DNA of 64,000 nt from assembly GCF_028550395.1 (NCBI RefSeq), contig NZ_JAQQKW010000001.1:620001-684000 (forward strand), written 5' to 3'. Within the stretch, counting starts at the first letter, position 1; every line of letters begins with the position of its first letter. This document shows, piece after piece, positions 1 through 9,844 of this stretch. The DNA comes from Asticcacaulis currens. Its GTDB lineage: Bacteria > Pseudomonadota > Alphaproteobacteria > Caulobacterales > Caulobacteraceae. The notes under the pieces are model-generated. The model had not been told where the DNA came from and made no database searches. It saw only the letters and a list, made by a program, of their open reading frames with translations. The position numbers and the translations under genes are program-made.

Positions 1-334
1 TGCCGGGGTTCAGCGTGCCACGGATCATGTCGAGATCGGTCTGACGGTTCATGTGCACGCGTGCCACGATCTCTTCCAGATCGACCTTCTGATCCAGACG
101 CGGCACGGTGTTGAGACGCGAAAACTGCAACAGGCCGTGCAAGATTTCCTGAAGTTTTTCGCCGCTTTCCAGAACCATGGACAGGTTGGTACGGGCGTCA
201 TCCGTTTCGGGCACCGGGGCCTGTTCCACCAACAGACGGGAAAATTCCACAAGGGACCGTACCGGTCCAGCCAGATCGTGTGAAACGATGTAGGCGAAGT
301 CCTTGAATTCCTCCGCCGGGTCCATTTCGGTCAT
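1..334 (-). CDS. Sensor histidine kinase, N-terminal part (runs off the left edge)
   Basis: This is the start of a two-component sensor kinase that autophosphorylates on histidine and passes the phosphate to a response regulator. About 111 codons are visible. Residues about 12-31 form the H-box of a HisKA dimerisation domain (FAYIVSHDLAGPVRSL), with His19 as the likely phospho-acceptor. A second helix follows, ending in LLQFSRL. There is no signal peptide, membrane segment or PAS domain before the H-box, so the kinase is probably cytoplasmic. The ATP-binding domain lies outside the window. An AAGGAG sequence sits only one base before the ATG at 334. The in-frame ATG at 325 (ATGGACCCG) has better spacing and may be the true start. 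The partner regulator is not visible here. Confidence 0.8.
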   Translation of the reverse strand, partial: MTEMDPAEEFKDFAYIVSHDLAGPVRSLVEFSRLLVEQAPVPETDDARTNLSMVLESGEKLQEILHGLLQFSRLNTVPRLDQKVDLEEIVARVHMNRQTDLDMIRGTLNPG

Positions 335-640
335 GCTCCTTATTTGATATTTTTGCATGTTGGGCTCCGTGCCTGAATGGAAGGTTATACCGCTTACTCT
401 TCGTCGCGTACCCTGGCCCCATAGTACGCCTGAACTATTCCCATGATTGGCTTTTGCAATCCCATGAACCTGTTACATATACGCCCGCACAACCTTACAG
501 AGATTTAAACGCAAACAGAAAGCACATAAATTTGATTGTTTTTATTACCTATAAAGCGTCTCAATCTCATTCTCACATCGCGAAAAAGCCCCGACGCTAG
601 GGCCGGGGCTCTGAGCCTATACAGAGGTGATATAGGAATT
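335..640. other. Intergenic region between histidine kinase and PL11 lyase
   Basis: No convincing gene is present. The stretch should hold the promoter of the leftward kinase gene on its left side and the terminator of the leftward lyase gene at 583-612. The middle is AT-rich and shows no repeat or recognisable operator. Confidence 0.6.
583..612 (-). terminator. Rho-independent terminator after the PL11 lyase gene
   Basis: Read on the minus strand, AGCCCCG pairs with CGGGGCT across a short loop and is followed by a run of five T. It lies about 30 bases past the lyase stop codon. Confidence 0.8.
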
Positions 641-2599
641 CTATTGGGCTTTCACGACGGTGACCTTCGCCTTGGGCGGGGCCTTCATGCCTTCGCCGAT
701 AAAGTAGGACGGCCACGGCGGCTGATTATAGGCGGTGTTCTGCCAGGCGATGGCCGCCCGATATTGCGGGTCCTGCATGAGCGTAGTGAACTTGTAGGGG
801 GTTGGGATAGGGGTCGAATAGATGCGCAGCGAAAGATTATCCTCGCTGCGTAACACCACTTCTTCGCGCCAGTCACCGAACAGGTCCGCCGACAGGGCCG
901 GAGTCGATTTGGTGCCATTGTTTGACGCCGTGCCCTGAGCGTCGAGGATCACCTTCGATTCGGATGTGTTCCAGTCCCACTTATAAACCTTGGTGCCGTC
1001 GAGCAGCTCGCGCAGCAGATCGCCGTCCCACCACACCATGAAGTTTACCTGTCGCGGGTGCTTGTCCGATATGACATTGCCTTTGACGTCGTAGAGATTG
1101 GGACTGTTTGAGGCCCAGAACTCCGCGCCCGGATGGCGCGGATCGATGTCGCCCGCCACGCCGCGCCCGGTGTCCTTGTCGGCGGGTACCTTGAAGATGA
1201 CTTCGCCAGTACGCGCGTCGAGCAGGGCCGCGCCCGTATTACCGGACATCTTCATATTTTCATGTACGCCCCATTTTTCGAGGCCCGGACGGTTCGGATC
1301 GAGGTCGGACACGTGCATGGCGTCGCCGTGGCCCATGCCGGTCGTCCACAAAGGCTGGCCATCGTCATTGATGGCCATGGCTCCATAAACGATTTCCTGC
1401 TTACCGTCGCCATCGACATCCGCCACGCTGAACTGATGGTTGCCCTGCCCGGAATAGCCCGGCGGCACGCCCGCCGCTTCGGAGTCGAAATACCAGCGCT
1501 TGATCAGCTTGCCGCCTTTGTAATCAATGGCGGCAATGGTGGTGCGGGCATAGTAGCCGCGCGCGAAGATGGCGCTGGGGTGTTCGCCATCAAGCCATGC
1601 CGTCCCGGCCAGAAAGCGATCGCTGCGGTTGCTGTAGGCATCGCCCCAGCGGGCCGTCGCTTCGGCATCGGTCGGGTTGTCGCCGTTTGGGCCGCGCGGC
1701 GACGGATAGGGGATGGTATCGACCACCTTGCCTGTCGTGCCTTCGAAGACGCTGAGATATTCCGGCCCTTTGAGAATGCGTCCGGTCAGACGCGCCATAA
1801 GCTTGCCGTCCTCGGTCTGACGCGAGCCGGTCCGGTCTTTGTTTTCGATCTCACCGGCCGGTGTGACCCAGTCGGCAGTGGCGTCACCGATCACCTTACC
1901 CTGCGCGTCGATGGTGCCGTCTGCGGTCTTGACGATCAGTTCCGCCTTGCCGTCTCCGTCATAGTCTGCCACCTGAAACTGTGTATAGTGCGCTCCAGCG
2001 CGTATGTTACGTCCCAGATTGATGCGCCACAATTGCTTTCCGTCCAGCGTATAGGCATCGAGCAGCACCGGCCCGGTGTAGCCGCCCTGGCTGTTATCCC
2101 TGGCATTGGTCGGGTCCCACTTGAGGATGATCTCATAGCGGCCATCGCCGTCCAGATCGCCGACCGAGGCGTCATTGGCCGTATAGCTATAGGCCTGACC
2201 GTCGGGTGTGGTGCCGTCAGCGGGCTTGTTGAGCGGTATAGACAGATAGCCGTCAATGCGCAGGGCTTTGGAGGCTGGGCCTTCCTTACCGCCCGCGACT
2301 TCGCGCACCTCATAGCTGGCGGCGTTGGTCCCGCTCTCATCCTTGAAACTGGTCGTGCGGGTGACCGGTCTGGCGGTCAGCTTACGGCCGTTACGATAGA
2401 CGTTGAAGCCCAGTGTGGGGGCATCGGTCACGAGCGCCCGCCAGCTAACCAGCACACCCGTGTCCGCGGTAACGGCGACGGCACCGCGATCGAGATATTC
2501 GACCCTGACGCTCGGTGCCTCCGCAGCCAGGGCGTGCGCCGCCCCCAGGGTCAGGGTCGCACTAATCAGAAGAGAGGTCTTGAATGTCGGGATTGTCAT
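641..2599 (-). CDS. Secreted rhamnogalacturonan lyase, polysaccharide lyase family 11 (YesW-like)
   Basis: The 652-residue product is predicted to cleave the rhamnose-galacturonate backbone of pectin rhamnogalacturonan I by beta-elimination. A Sec signal peptide covers residues 1-25 (hydrophobic core LLISATLTLGAAHALA). An N-terminal beta-sandwich follows (VSWRALVTDAPTLGFNVYRNG). The rest is a beta-propeller with repeated calcium-binding motifs of the type DLDGDGRYEI, DYDGDGKAEL and DVDGDGKQEI. Length and domain order match the family. The start has a strong GGAGGAACACAT spacing to ATG. The receptor gene at 3321 diverges from it and a second pectin lyase lies at 7121, so the three form a likely pectin utilisation block. 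Whether it acts endo or exo cannot be read from the sequence. Confidence 0.9.
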   Translation of the reverse strand: MTIPTFKTSLLISATLTLGAAHALAAEAPSVRVEYLDRGAVAVTADTGVLVSWRALVTDAPTLGFNVYRNGRKLTARPVTRTTSFKDESGTNAASYEVREVAGGKEGPASKALRIDGYLSIPLNKPADGTTPDGQAYSYTANDASVGDLDGDGRYEIILKWDPTNARDNSQGGYTGPVLLDAYTLDGKQLWRINLGRNIRAGAHYTQFQVADYDGDGKAELIVKTADGTIDAQGKVIGDATADWVTPAGEIENKDRTGSRQTEDGKLMARLTGRILKGPEYLSVFEGTTGKVVDTIPYPSPRGPNGDNPTDAEATARWGDAYSNRSDRFLAGTAWLDGEHPSAIFARGYYARTTIAAIDYKGGKLIKRWYFDSEAAGVPPGYSGQGNHQFSVADVDGDGKQEIVYGAMAINDDGQPLWTTGMGHGDAMHVSDLDPNRPGLEKWGVHENMKMSGNTGAALLDARTGEVIFKVPADKDTGRGVAGDIDPRHPGAEFWASNSPNLYDVKGNVISDKHPRQVNFMVWWDGDLLRELLDGTKVYKWDWNTSESKVILDAQGTASNNGTKSTPALSADLFGDWREEVVLRSEDNLSLRIYSTPIPTPYKFTTLMQDPQYRAAIAWQNTAYNQPPWPSYFIGEGMKAPPKAKVTVVKAQ

Positions 2600-3320
2600 A
2601 TGTGTTCCTCCGAGGCGTGGCTTTTCACCTCTTGCCGCCGCTTTCGGGAACTTCTACGCGCCAGCCGGGCGGACCTGTCGGCAGCGTTAGCACAAATCTG
2701 CCTTATTCCAATCGAAAATGATCGAAAATGATCTTTTTCCTCGTGTCTCTACACAAGCCTCTTTCGGTTTTGATGTACAATGGCCTGACGTTCGAAAGGG
2801 AACCTGAAAAATCTATAATGCCCTGAAAGAAAAGCGTTAAAGTTGAAATCAAGTTCTGACGAAAAGGCAGCCCGGCTTCAGCGTGCAAATTTCATAACCC
2901 CTTTCGGAATATGAATAATTTGGTAGGTCGGCATGAATTGTGTGACATTTGTGTTACTTTTGACCGGGAATGTGGGCCAATTGTCCGACCTAAGGCCAAT
3001 TATGATCACATTGTGGCTTGACTTATCAGCTTCGATCAATGAGGATCAAGGTTATCCAACAGGTTGTTGCGTCAGAGGCCCGTACAAAAACGAAGGGTCC
3101 TGGCAGGGGAGTGAAAAGCCGGAAGGTGTTTTCCGAACTGACGGATATGTGTGTGTGCCTGCGCCTTAACTAGCGGCGGGGCCGGTTCTGTCGTCTGGAT
3201 TCGTTTTCTGTGAAAGCGGCGCGCCGTCGTGCGTGTCTGCCTGTTTATCCCCCCATGCAGTCTAGGGACCAACACAGTTCTTAAGGGGCATGTCGTTTCG
3301 GCGACATATCGGAGGAATAA
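2600..3320. other. 721-bp divergent regulatory region between PL11 lyase and TonB receptor
   Basis: No plausible gene is seen; the short open frames have no ribosome binding site or family resemblance. It is richer in A and T than the flanking genes and must carry the promoters of the two divergent genes. An inverted repeat at 2924-2992 is listed separately. A GGAGG ribosome binding site sits at the right end (about 3311) for the receptor gene. Confidence 0.6.
2924..2992. promoter_or_regulatory. Pair of inverted TAGGTCGG half-sites, candidate operator
   Basis: TAGGTCGGCATGAATTG on the plus strand (2924-2940) is mirrored by CAATTGTCCGACCTA (2978-2992), whose reverse complement is TAGGTCGGACAATTG. 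The eight-base core is identical in both, and AATTG recurs just after it. The two copies face each other about 60 bp apart. They lie between two divergent pectin genes, so a shared regulator could bind both. Which regulator is unknown. Confidence 0.4.
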
Positions 3321-6300
3321 ATGCAGAAGTCACCCTCAAAGTCACCCAGATCATCTTTCGCTAAATATTTGATGGCCGGCTCGGGCATGGTCATGCTTGC
3401 GGTCTCCGGCGTGACCTATGCGCAGGAAGCTGCGAAAGGTGATGAGGCCGTAGAGACGGTTATCGTTGTCGGTTCGCGCGCATCGCAACAATCGGCTATT
3501 GACCGGAAGAAAAAAGCTAGAACCGCTCAAGACTCCATCGTTGCCGATGACGTTGGTTCTTTCCCCGACCGGAACCTCAATGAAGCCCTGTCACGTATTC
3601 CTGGGATGGCCATCACGCGCAACGGTGCAGGTGAGGGCGATGGTGTTTCTCTGCGAGGCAATGGTCCCGACCTGACCCGCGTTGAAATGGATGGTATGGG
3701 CGTCATGTCGTCGGGATTTGACGTCGCGGTGAGTGGTGCAAACGGCGGCGGGCGATCGGCCGATCTGCGTGAATTGCCTGCCGATCTGATTAAGAGCGTT
3801 GATGTCGTTAAAGGCAATACTCCGGATATGACCGAGGGCGGTCTGGGCGGCAGCGTTCTCATCAAAACGCGTTCGGGCCTGGATTTCAAAAAGCCCTATT
3901 TCCAGATGCGTGTTGCAGGTGATCGTAACTCGCTGAGCCAAAAGTGGTCGCCAGATATTAACATTGTGGCGTCTAGAAAGTTCTTTGACAATCGCCTTGG
4001 CGTCATATTCAATATTAATAAATCGCGTCGTTTGAACGACAGCCACGCCCTTAATAATGCCGGCACAAACAATCGCGCGGGCTACACGCGGTTTGCTGAT
4101 TTTGACAATTCACCAGATAAAACCTTTACGTTTAATCCGTCTTTGGTTGCTGGTGATTTGGCGAACATTCCCGTTTTGCAATCGCCATTGGCAGCCGCCC
4201 CAACGACTTTCTTTAACTCAGCTACCCCGGTTGAAATCCTAACGAAATCGGCGGCAGCTAAGACCAAGGCGGAATGTCTGGCAGCATTTCCGACCTTAAC
4301 AGATGCGCAACTCAATACTATTCAGGCGGGTAGTAACAATGCGACCCGACAAGCGGCTCAAGCTCAGCGAATCAATGAGCAAATCACCTGCCTGAACCAG
4401 TGGAACGATTACGCGCCGAACCTTGTACGGGATCAGCGCCTGACACAATATGAAGATCGTTTGGCTTGGGATCTCCGTGTCGACTACCGTGTCACGGATC
4501 ACTTGTCTGTTTACGCGAAGTATCAGGTCACGGATCGGTCGCAACGGGAGGATAACCGTCAGCGCACGCGAGGAGGGGTGACCTCTATTTCCGTGCCCAC
4601 AGTTGGGTTTGTGACCCAAAGTCTTACCACAAATACCAACATCCCGACGAATTCGTTAAATGTCTTAACGCCTGTCGCGGGCTCAGGTTACTACATTTAC
4701 AACGGCGGAATGCCGACCACTTCGGCTGTTTTTGACCAAACGCTTGGTGGCTCTGTCGTAAACATGTCCTTCCCGACATCAGGTGTTGCCGTTAATGTTG
4801 TCCCCGGATCGATCGTGATGGATAAAAACCATCACCTGACCCAGTTCGATATTACGAATGGCACTGTAAACATCGATCATATTCGAAATGACCAAGTTTG
4901 GAAAAACAATTACTTCCTTGCAGGTGGTGAATATAAAAACGGGCCGCTTCTGATTGAATTCCAAGCCAGTCAAGCTGACGCCTCGTATTCGCGTTATGAC
5001 AAACGTGTTTCACGCTCTTACAACTACGGTAACGCGACTATGCGCGCCCTACCGGCCAGTGGCGTTTGGACCTTTGATCTACCTGCGACATTTGATCAGG
5101 ACAACATGGCCAACTTTGTGCAGTTGGCCGCCCCAACCGCCGTGGGGCAGCCGGCTTATGCAACCTATGGCATTCAGTACAATCCGCGTCGGACCGAAAG
5201 CGAGGAACTCCAAGCCAAGTTTGATTTGACCTATCGTATTGACGATCAGTTACCCTTCTTCAAACGGTTCAAAACCGGCGCAAGCTATCGTGAACTGACG
5301 ACAGATTATTGGGGTGCAGGGGGGTACCTTCCTAAGCCTGGGGTCTCCGTTCCCACAAACACGCTGCGTGGCGTTGTTCGTGCGTGTGAAAATGTAGCGA
5401 CCACGACGGCCGCCAATGCCTGTGCCTATGGCTACACGCCCAACGCTGTAACTGGGACCGCGACTAACTGGCTGTTTGGTACAGAAACTCTGACTCGTGA
5501 CCAGATGATCGCGATCTGGAACAACAGCCTGGAGAAAAACGCCGACACCTTTATGAATGGCTACGAAGGCATCGACGGTCTGACGAACTGGACCAGCATT
5601 GACGTCGATAAATTCTATGCTCAGCTCGCCAGCACTGGCAACTACAACTTTAATTGCCTCAAGGTCTGTAAGGGCTCGGATGGAAACCTTTATGAACAGC
5701 CTAAGAGCAACTCTGTAGAGACGATTACCGCTGCCTATTACATGATCGACTTCGAACAGAAGTTGCCTTTTAATATGGAATTTGGTGGCAACTTCGGTAT
5801 GCGTATGGTCAAGTCGGAAGTAACCGGCTCTGGCTATGTTGGCCTGTCCTCGATTCGCAAGACCGCTGCCTATAATCCGGCTAACCCGAACCTTGCCGCC
5901 GGGATTACGACGACGACCATTACCAAGCCGGTGTTTATCGATAGATCCTACACCGACTGGCTACCGAGCTATAATGCTTATCTCTGGGTGATCCCCGATC
6001 AAGTGGTGATGCGCTACTCATGGTCTAAAACAGTGGCCCGCCCGCCGGTAGGTCGTCTGTGGCCAGCAGGCACTTGTACAAACGATGAGCGAAATGAAGG
6101 TGTGTTCGATGCTGATGGATCCGTTAAGGATATGACCTGCACGACCTTCGGCAACCCTGACCTGAAGCCCTATCAGGCGACGAAGAACAACACGTCTCTT
6201 GAGTGGTATCCGAATAAAGACACGTCGGTTTCTCTCGCCTATTATCGCCAGAAGGTACGTGTTGGTGCGCCTATTACCGTTCAACGTACCAATATCGCGG

Positions 6301-6956
6301 TATTCGCAGGTACCGACGAGATTGATCCGGTAACCGGCGCACCTTTGTCCAGCCTCGATTTCACCTATAACACTTACGTTAATGGTCCAGGCTACGTTCA
6401 GAGTGGTTGGGAGTTCGCGACCAAAACAGCCTTCACATTCCTGCCATGGAAACTGAAGTACACGGGTTCAGATTTCAACGTCTCGACTACCAAAGCGGGG
6501 AACGCGGTCACCTTTATCGATCCCATTACGGGTGAAGGGATGGATCCGCAGAACCAGGCTAAGTACTTCGTTAACTGGACCCTTTGGTATGATGATGGAA
6601 AAACAAACGCACGTCTGGCATATCAGGCTCGCGACCAGGTTTTCCTTTGTGTATCAGGCTGCGGCGACACCTCTGTAAATAACTTCCCCAACCTCAATCC
6701 GGCGAACCTCGTCAGATTGCCTTACAATCCAGGTGAGCCCTATTATACGAAAGCCTACAAATATCTTGACGCAAAGATCACCCATAAGCTGACTCCCAAC
6801 ATGGAGTTCTACTTCGAAGGGAGGAACTTGTTGAAGGAGGCCAACGTGACCATTGGATCGACTAACCGCGGTTTCTCTGACATCAGTGAAAACCCTTGGT
6901 CCGTGGCCTATGGCGGTCGTCGCTTCACGGTTGGCATGATCTATAAAATGAATTAA
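3321..6956 (+). CDS. TonB-dependent outer membrane receptor (Caulobacter/Xanthomonas type)
   Basis: Outer-membrane beta-barrel transporter that imports substrates with energy from TonB-ExbBD. The product has 1211 residues, long for a family often near 900-1000. A signal peptide covers about residues 1-35. A TonB-box-like stretch follows (ETVIVVGSR, about 45-53). The plug domain occupies about 60-190 (VADDVGSFPDRNLNEALSRI, then SLRGNGPDLTRVEMDG). The remainder is a barrel rich in aromatic beta strands. The C-terminus reads RFTVGMIYKMN, so the usual last aromatic residue is followed by two extra residues. The base composition looks richer in A and T than the neighbouring lyases. Context between PL11 and PL26 lyases suggests rhamnogalacturonan oligosaccharides as substrate, but this is inference. 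Start chosen for GGAGG six bases upstream. Confidence 0.9.
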   Translation: MQKSPSKSPRSSFAKYLMAGSGMVMLAVSGVTYAQEAAKGDEAVETVIVVGSRASQQSAIDRKKKARTAQDSIVADDVGSFPDRNLNEALSRIPGMAITRNGAGEGDGVSLRGNGPDLTRVEMDGMGVMSSGFDVAVSGANGGGRSADLRELPADLIKSVDVVKGNTPDMTEGGLGGSVLIKTRSGLDFKKPYFQMRVAGDRNSLSQKWSPDINIVASRKFFDNRLGVIFNINKSRRLNDSHALNNAGTNNRAGYTRFADFDNSPDKTFTFNPSLVAGDLANIPVLQSPLAAAPTTFFNSATPVEILTKSAAAKTKAECLAAFPTLTDAQLNTIQAGSNNATRQAAQAQRINEQITCLNQWNDYAPNLVRDQRLTQYEDRLAWDLRVDYRVTDHLSVYAKYQVTDRSQREDNRQRTRGGVTSISVPTVGFVTQSLTTNTNIPTNSLNVLTPVAGSGYYIYNGGMPTTSAVFDQTLGGSVVNMSFPTSGVAVNVVPGSIVMDKNHHLTQFDITNGTVNIDHIRNDQVWKNNYFLAGGEYKNGPLLIEFQASQADASYSRYDKRVSRSYNYGNATMRALPASGVWTFDLPATFDQDNMANFVQLAAPTAVGQPAYATYGIQYNPRRTESEELQAKFDLTYRIDDQLPFFKRFKTGASYRELTTDYWGAGGYLPKPGVSVPTNTLRGVVRACENVATTTAANACAYGYTPNAVTGTATNWLFGTETLTRDQMIAIWNNSLEKNADTFMNGYEGIDGLTNWTSIDVDKFYAQLASTGNYNFNCLKVCKGSDGNLYEQPKSNSVETITAAYYMIDFEQKLPFNMEFGGNFGMRMVKSEVTGSGYVGLSSIRKTAAYNPANPNLAAGITTTTITKPVFIDRSYTDWLPSYNAYLWVIPDQVVMRYSWSKTVARPPVGRLWPAGTCTNDERNEGVFDADGSVKDMTCTTFGNPDLKPYQATKNNTSLEWYPNKDTSVSLAYYRQKVRVGAPITVQRTNIAVFAGTDEIDPVTGAPLSSLDFTYNTYVNGPGYVQSGWEFATKTAFTFLPWKLKYTGSDFNVSTTKAGNAVTFIDPITGEGMDPQNQAKYFVNWTLWYDDGKTNARLAYQARDQVFLCVSGCGDTSVNNFPNLNPANLVRLPYNPGEPYYTKAYKYLDAKITHKLTPNMEFYFEGRNLLKEANVTIGSTNRGFSDISENPWSVAYGGRRFTVGMIYKMN

Positions 6957-6976
6957 CTCGAAGCTCTGATCTGTTA

Positions 6977-7010
6977 GCCGCCGTCCGGTTCTCCGGGCGG
7001 CGGTTTTTTT
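6977..7010 (+). terminator. Rho-independent terminator after the TonB receptor gene
   Basis: A GC-rich stem (GCCGCCGTCCGG against CCGGGCGGCGG) is followed by seven T, 20 bases after the receptor stop codon. Confidence 0.9.
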
Positions 7011-7120
7011 ATTGACGGAATGGTTTTTGGATCAAGTTTGGACAAAATTGAGCAACACTGCGCCGGAAGCGACCACATCCACCGTTCAAGTCGCTGATTA
7101 CAAATTAAGGGCTGGGAACC

Positions 7121-9844
7121 ATGAACACTCTCTCTCGTCGCCATCTTCTGCAATCCGCGGTGGCTTTATCGGCCCTGAGCGCTCTGACTACGGTGGCTAG
7201 GGCGGCGGCCCCGGCGAAGGTCCGTCCGGTCGCTTCGACCGATCTCAAATGGCTCGACGGAACACCGGCGGCTTTTGAAGGGGCGACGCTGGGGGTGCCG
7301 TGGCCGCGCGGTACAGTGAAGCCTGCCAAGGGCAAGGTGCCGGAGTTCAAGCTGGGTGAGGTGCCTGTGCAGTCGTGGCCACTGGCCTATTGGCCTGACG
7401 GTTCGCTGAAATGGACGGCGCACGCGGTGCCGGCCGGGACCAAACCCGCCGGCCTATCGCTAGTGCCGGGCAAGGCCACCACACCCGCCAAAGCCGTCAG
7501 CGTCAAACAAGAGGCGACCGCCGTGACTGTCACCTCCGGTGATCTGATGTGGGTGGTGCCGACTTCGGGGGAGCATCTGATCGCCACCGCCACCCGTGCT
7601 GGCCGCCTAACGCTCAAGGAGATGAAGCTGGTCGCCTTGCGGCAGAATGCGCCCGATCTCGACGCCACGGGCAGCGTCAGCCAGCAAAATTTCACCAGCA
7701 AGATCAGCAAGGTCACGGTCGAGCAGACGGGGCCAGTGCGCGCGGTGCTCAAGATCGAGGGCGTGCATTCGGGGAATGGTCGCGACTGGCTGCCCTTTTC
7801 GGTGCGGCTCTATTTCTATGCCGGTTCCGAAAGCGTGCGCATCGTGCACTCCTTCATCTATGACGGTGACCCTTTTAAGGACTTTATCCGAGGCCTAGGC
7901 GTCACCGCCAAAACCCCGATGACCGAAGAGACGCACAACCGCCATATCCGCCTGACCGGCGACGGGGTGGGTGTGTGGGGTGAGGCGGTGCGTCCGCTGA
8001 CCGGTCTGCGCCGCACTGTGGGCAAGGGGCTGGGCATTGCTCAGGTCGAAGGCAAGGCCGTGGCCGTCGCCGACATGGCCAAGCCGGTGCAGGACGGTTT
8101 GAAATGGATACCCGAGTGGGGTGATTTCACCCTGTCGCAACTGACGCCCGATGGCTACACCATCAAAAAGCGCACGCGGGCGGGTCACGCCTGGATCGAC
8201 TCCAATGCCGGGACGCGCAGCAAGGGGCTGGCCTATGTCGGTGGCGCGAGCGGCGGCGTGGCGCTGGGCTTCAAGGACTTCTGGCAGCGCTCGCCGACGC
8301 AGCTTGATGTGCGCAATGCCCATACGGAGATGGCCGAGATCACCGCGTGGCTGTGGTCGCCGGACGCCCCGGCCATGGATGTGCGTCCCTATCGCTCGGC
8401 TGACGGCATGGACACGCATCCGGAAGAGATCGAAGGCCTCAACATCACCTATGAGGACTACGAAAAGGGCTGGGACACGGCGACCGGCGTGGCGCGGACT
8501 TCAGAACTGAACCTGTGGGTGCTGGGGGCAACGCCCTCGCATCAGGTGTTCTCGGATATGGCCGAGCAAGTCGCCAATCCGGCGCGTCTGGTGCTTTCGC
8601 CGGAACGCATCCACTCATGCGGCGTCTTTGGCGACTGGGACGTGGCCAATTCATCGACGCCGGCGCGCAAAATCCTCGAAGACCGCCTGACCTATCAGAT
8701 CGACTACTACATGAAGGAGGTCGATCAGCGCCGCTGGTACGGCTTCTGGACCTATGGCGATGTGATGCACACCTACGATGCGGAGCGTCACATGTGGCGC
8801 TATGACATTGGCGGTTATGCCTGGGACAATTCTGAACTCTCGACCGATCTGTGGGTCTGGTACAGCTATCTTCGTACGGGCCGCGCCGACGTGTTTAAGT
8901 TTGCCGAGGCCATGACGCGGCAGACGGGCGAGGTCGATGTCTATCACCTCGGTCGCTTCAAAGGCTTTGGCACGCGCCATGGCGTGCAGCCGTGGTCGGA
9001 TTCGTCCAAGCAGCCGCGCGTGTCGAATGTCGCCTATCGCCGCATCTACTATTACCTGACGGCCGATGAGCGCGTCGGTGACCTGATGCGTGATCTGGTC
9101 GATTCCGACTATGCGCTGGAAAATGTCGATATTTCGCGCAAGCTTCCGCCTGCACCGGGGCGCGAGCGTCCGAAGGGCGTCGTGGCCTCCGGCTTCGGGA
9201 CGTCATGGGGCGCGTTTCTGGGCGCGTGGCTGACCGAATGGGAGCGCACGCAGGATACGCGCTGGCGCGACCGTATCGTCAACGGCATGACCACCATTGC
9301 TGGCCTCAAACGACGCTGGTTCGCCGGCGAAGCGCCCTATGACCTGAAGACCGGTAAGTTCCTCGGCGACGGCGATTACATCAGCGTCTCACACCTCAAT
9401 GCCGTCTTCGGTGTGGTCGAAATGACGTCCGAGCTGTGGGAGCTGGTTGATGTGCCCGCTTATCGCAAGGCGTGGCTGGAATATTGCCGCTACTACAATG
9501 CGCCGAAGGCCGAGATCGTGGCGCTTCTGGGCAAGGACCCGGGCGGGCGCAATCTGCGCGATGCCCACTCGCGCCTGACGGCTTTTGCCGCCTTCCATGA
9601 AAAGGACAAGGCTTTGGCGCTGCGGGCATGGAGCGAGTTCTTCGGCAATGAAGGGCGCGAATCTGATGGTGGGTTGAACCGCCGCACCCAGCATATCGAA
9701 GGTCCGGCTGTCCTGCGTCCGCTGGACGAAGACCCAACGCTCTCGACTAACGGCACGGCGCAGTGGGGATTGTCGGCCATTCAGAATCTCGCCCTGATCG
9801 GCGACAGTCTGGACGAGGCGGCGAAAACCGCCGGACTTTTGTAG
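7121..9844 (+). CDS. Exo-rhamnogalacturonan lyase-like protein (PL26 / YetA-PcRGLX family), Tat-exported
   Basis: The 907-residue product resembles YetA and the Penicillium exo-acting rhamnogalacturonan lyase, which removes unsaturated disaccharides from rhamnogalacturonan I chain ends. The N-terminus carries a twin-arginine motif (SRRHLLQ, residues 5-11), a hydrophobic stretch and an AxA cleavage region near residue 28, so the folded protein is probably exported to the periplasm. A beta-sandwich domain follows (PWPRGTVKP, WPDGSLKW). A long alpha-helical toroid-like part has many Trp and Tyr residues, for example WYGFWTYGDVMHTYD. It has its own start region 110 bases beyond the receptor terminator. 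It fits as the periplasmic step after uptake by the receptor. The family call rests on remembered resemblance, and the enzyme specificity is inferred. Confidence 0.75.
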   Translation: MNTLSRRHLLQSAVALSALSALTTVARAAAPAKVRPVASTDLKWLDGTPAAFEGATLGVPWPRGTVKPAKGKVPEFKLGEVPVQSWPLAYWPDGSLKWTAHAVPAGTKPAGLSLVPGKATTPAKAVSVKQEATAVTVTSGDLMWVVPTSGEHLIATATRAGRLTLKEMKLVALRQNAPDLDATGSVSQQNFTSKISKVTVEQTGPVRAVLKIEGVHSGNGRDWLPFSVRLYFYAGSESVRIVHSFIYDGDPFKDFIRGLGVTAKTPMTEETHNRHIRLTGDGVGVWGEAVRPLTGLRRTVGKGLGIAQVEGKAVAVADMAKPVQDGLKWIPEWGDFTLSQLTPDGYTIKKRTRAGHAWIDSNAGTRSKGLAYVGGASGGVALGFKDFWQRSPTQLDVRNAHTEMAEITAWLWSPDAPAMDVRPYRSADGMDTHPEEIEGLNITYEDYEKGWDTATGVARTSELNLWVLGATPSHQVFSDMAEQVANPARLVLSPERIHSCGVFGDWDVANSSTPARKILEDRLTYQIDYYMKEVDQRRWYGFWTYGDVMHTYDAERHMWRYDIGGYAWDNSELSTDLWVWYSYLRTGRADVFKFAEAMTRQTGEVDVYHLGRFKGFGTRHGVQPWSDSSKQPRVSNVAYRRIYYYLTADERVGDLMRDLVDSDYALENVDISRKLPPAPGRERPKGVVASGFGTSWGAFLGAWLTEWERTQDTRWRDRIVNGMTTIAGLKRRWFAGEAPYDLKTGKFLGDGDYISVSHLNAVFGVVEMTSELWELVDVPAYRKAWLEYCRYYNAPKAEIVALLGKDPGGRNLRDAHSRLTAFAAFHEKDKALALRAWSEFFGNEGRESDGGLNRRTQHIEGPAVLRPLDEDPTLSTNGTAQWGLSAIQNLALIGDSLDEAAKTAGLL

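Noticed and set aside
1133-2731. 532-codon open frame antisense to the PL11 lyase
   Set aside because: It mirrors the lyase codons, has no ribosome binding site and no family resemblance. Long antisense frames are expected in GC-rich coding DNA.
3005-3169. Short plus-strand frame in the receptor promoter region
   Set aside because: No ribosome binding site and no resemblance; the region is better explained as regulatory.
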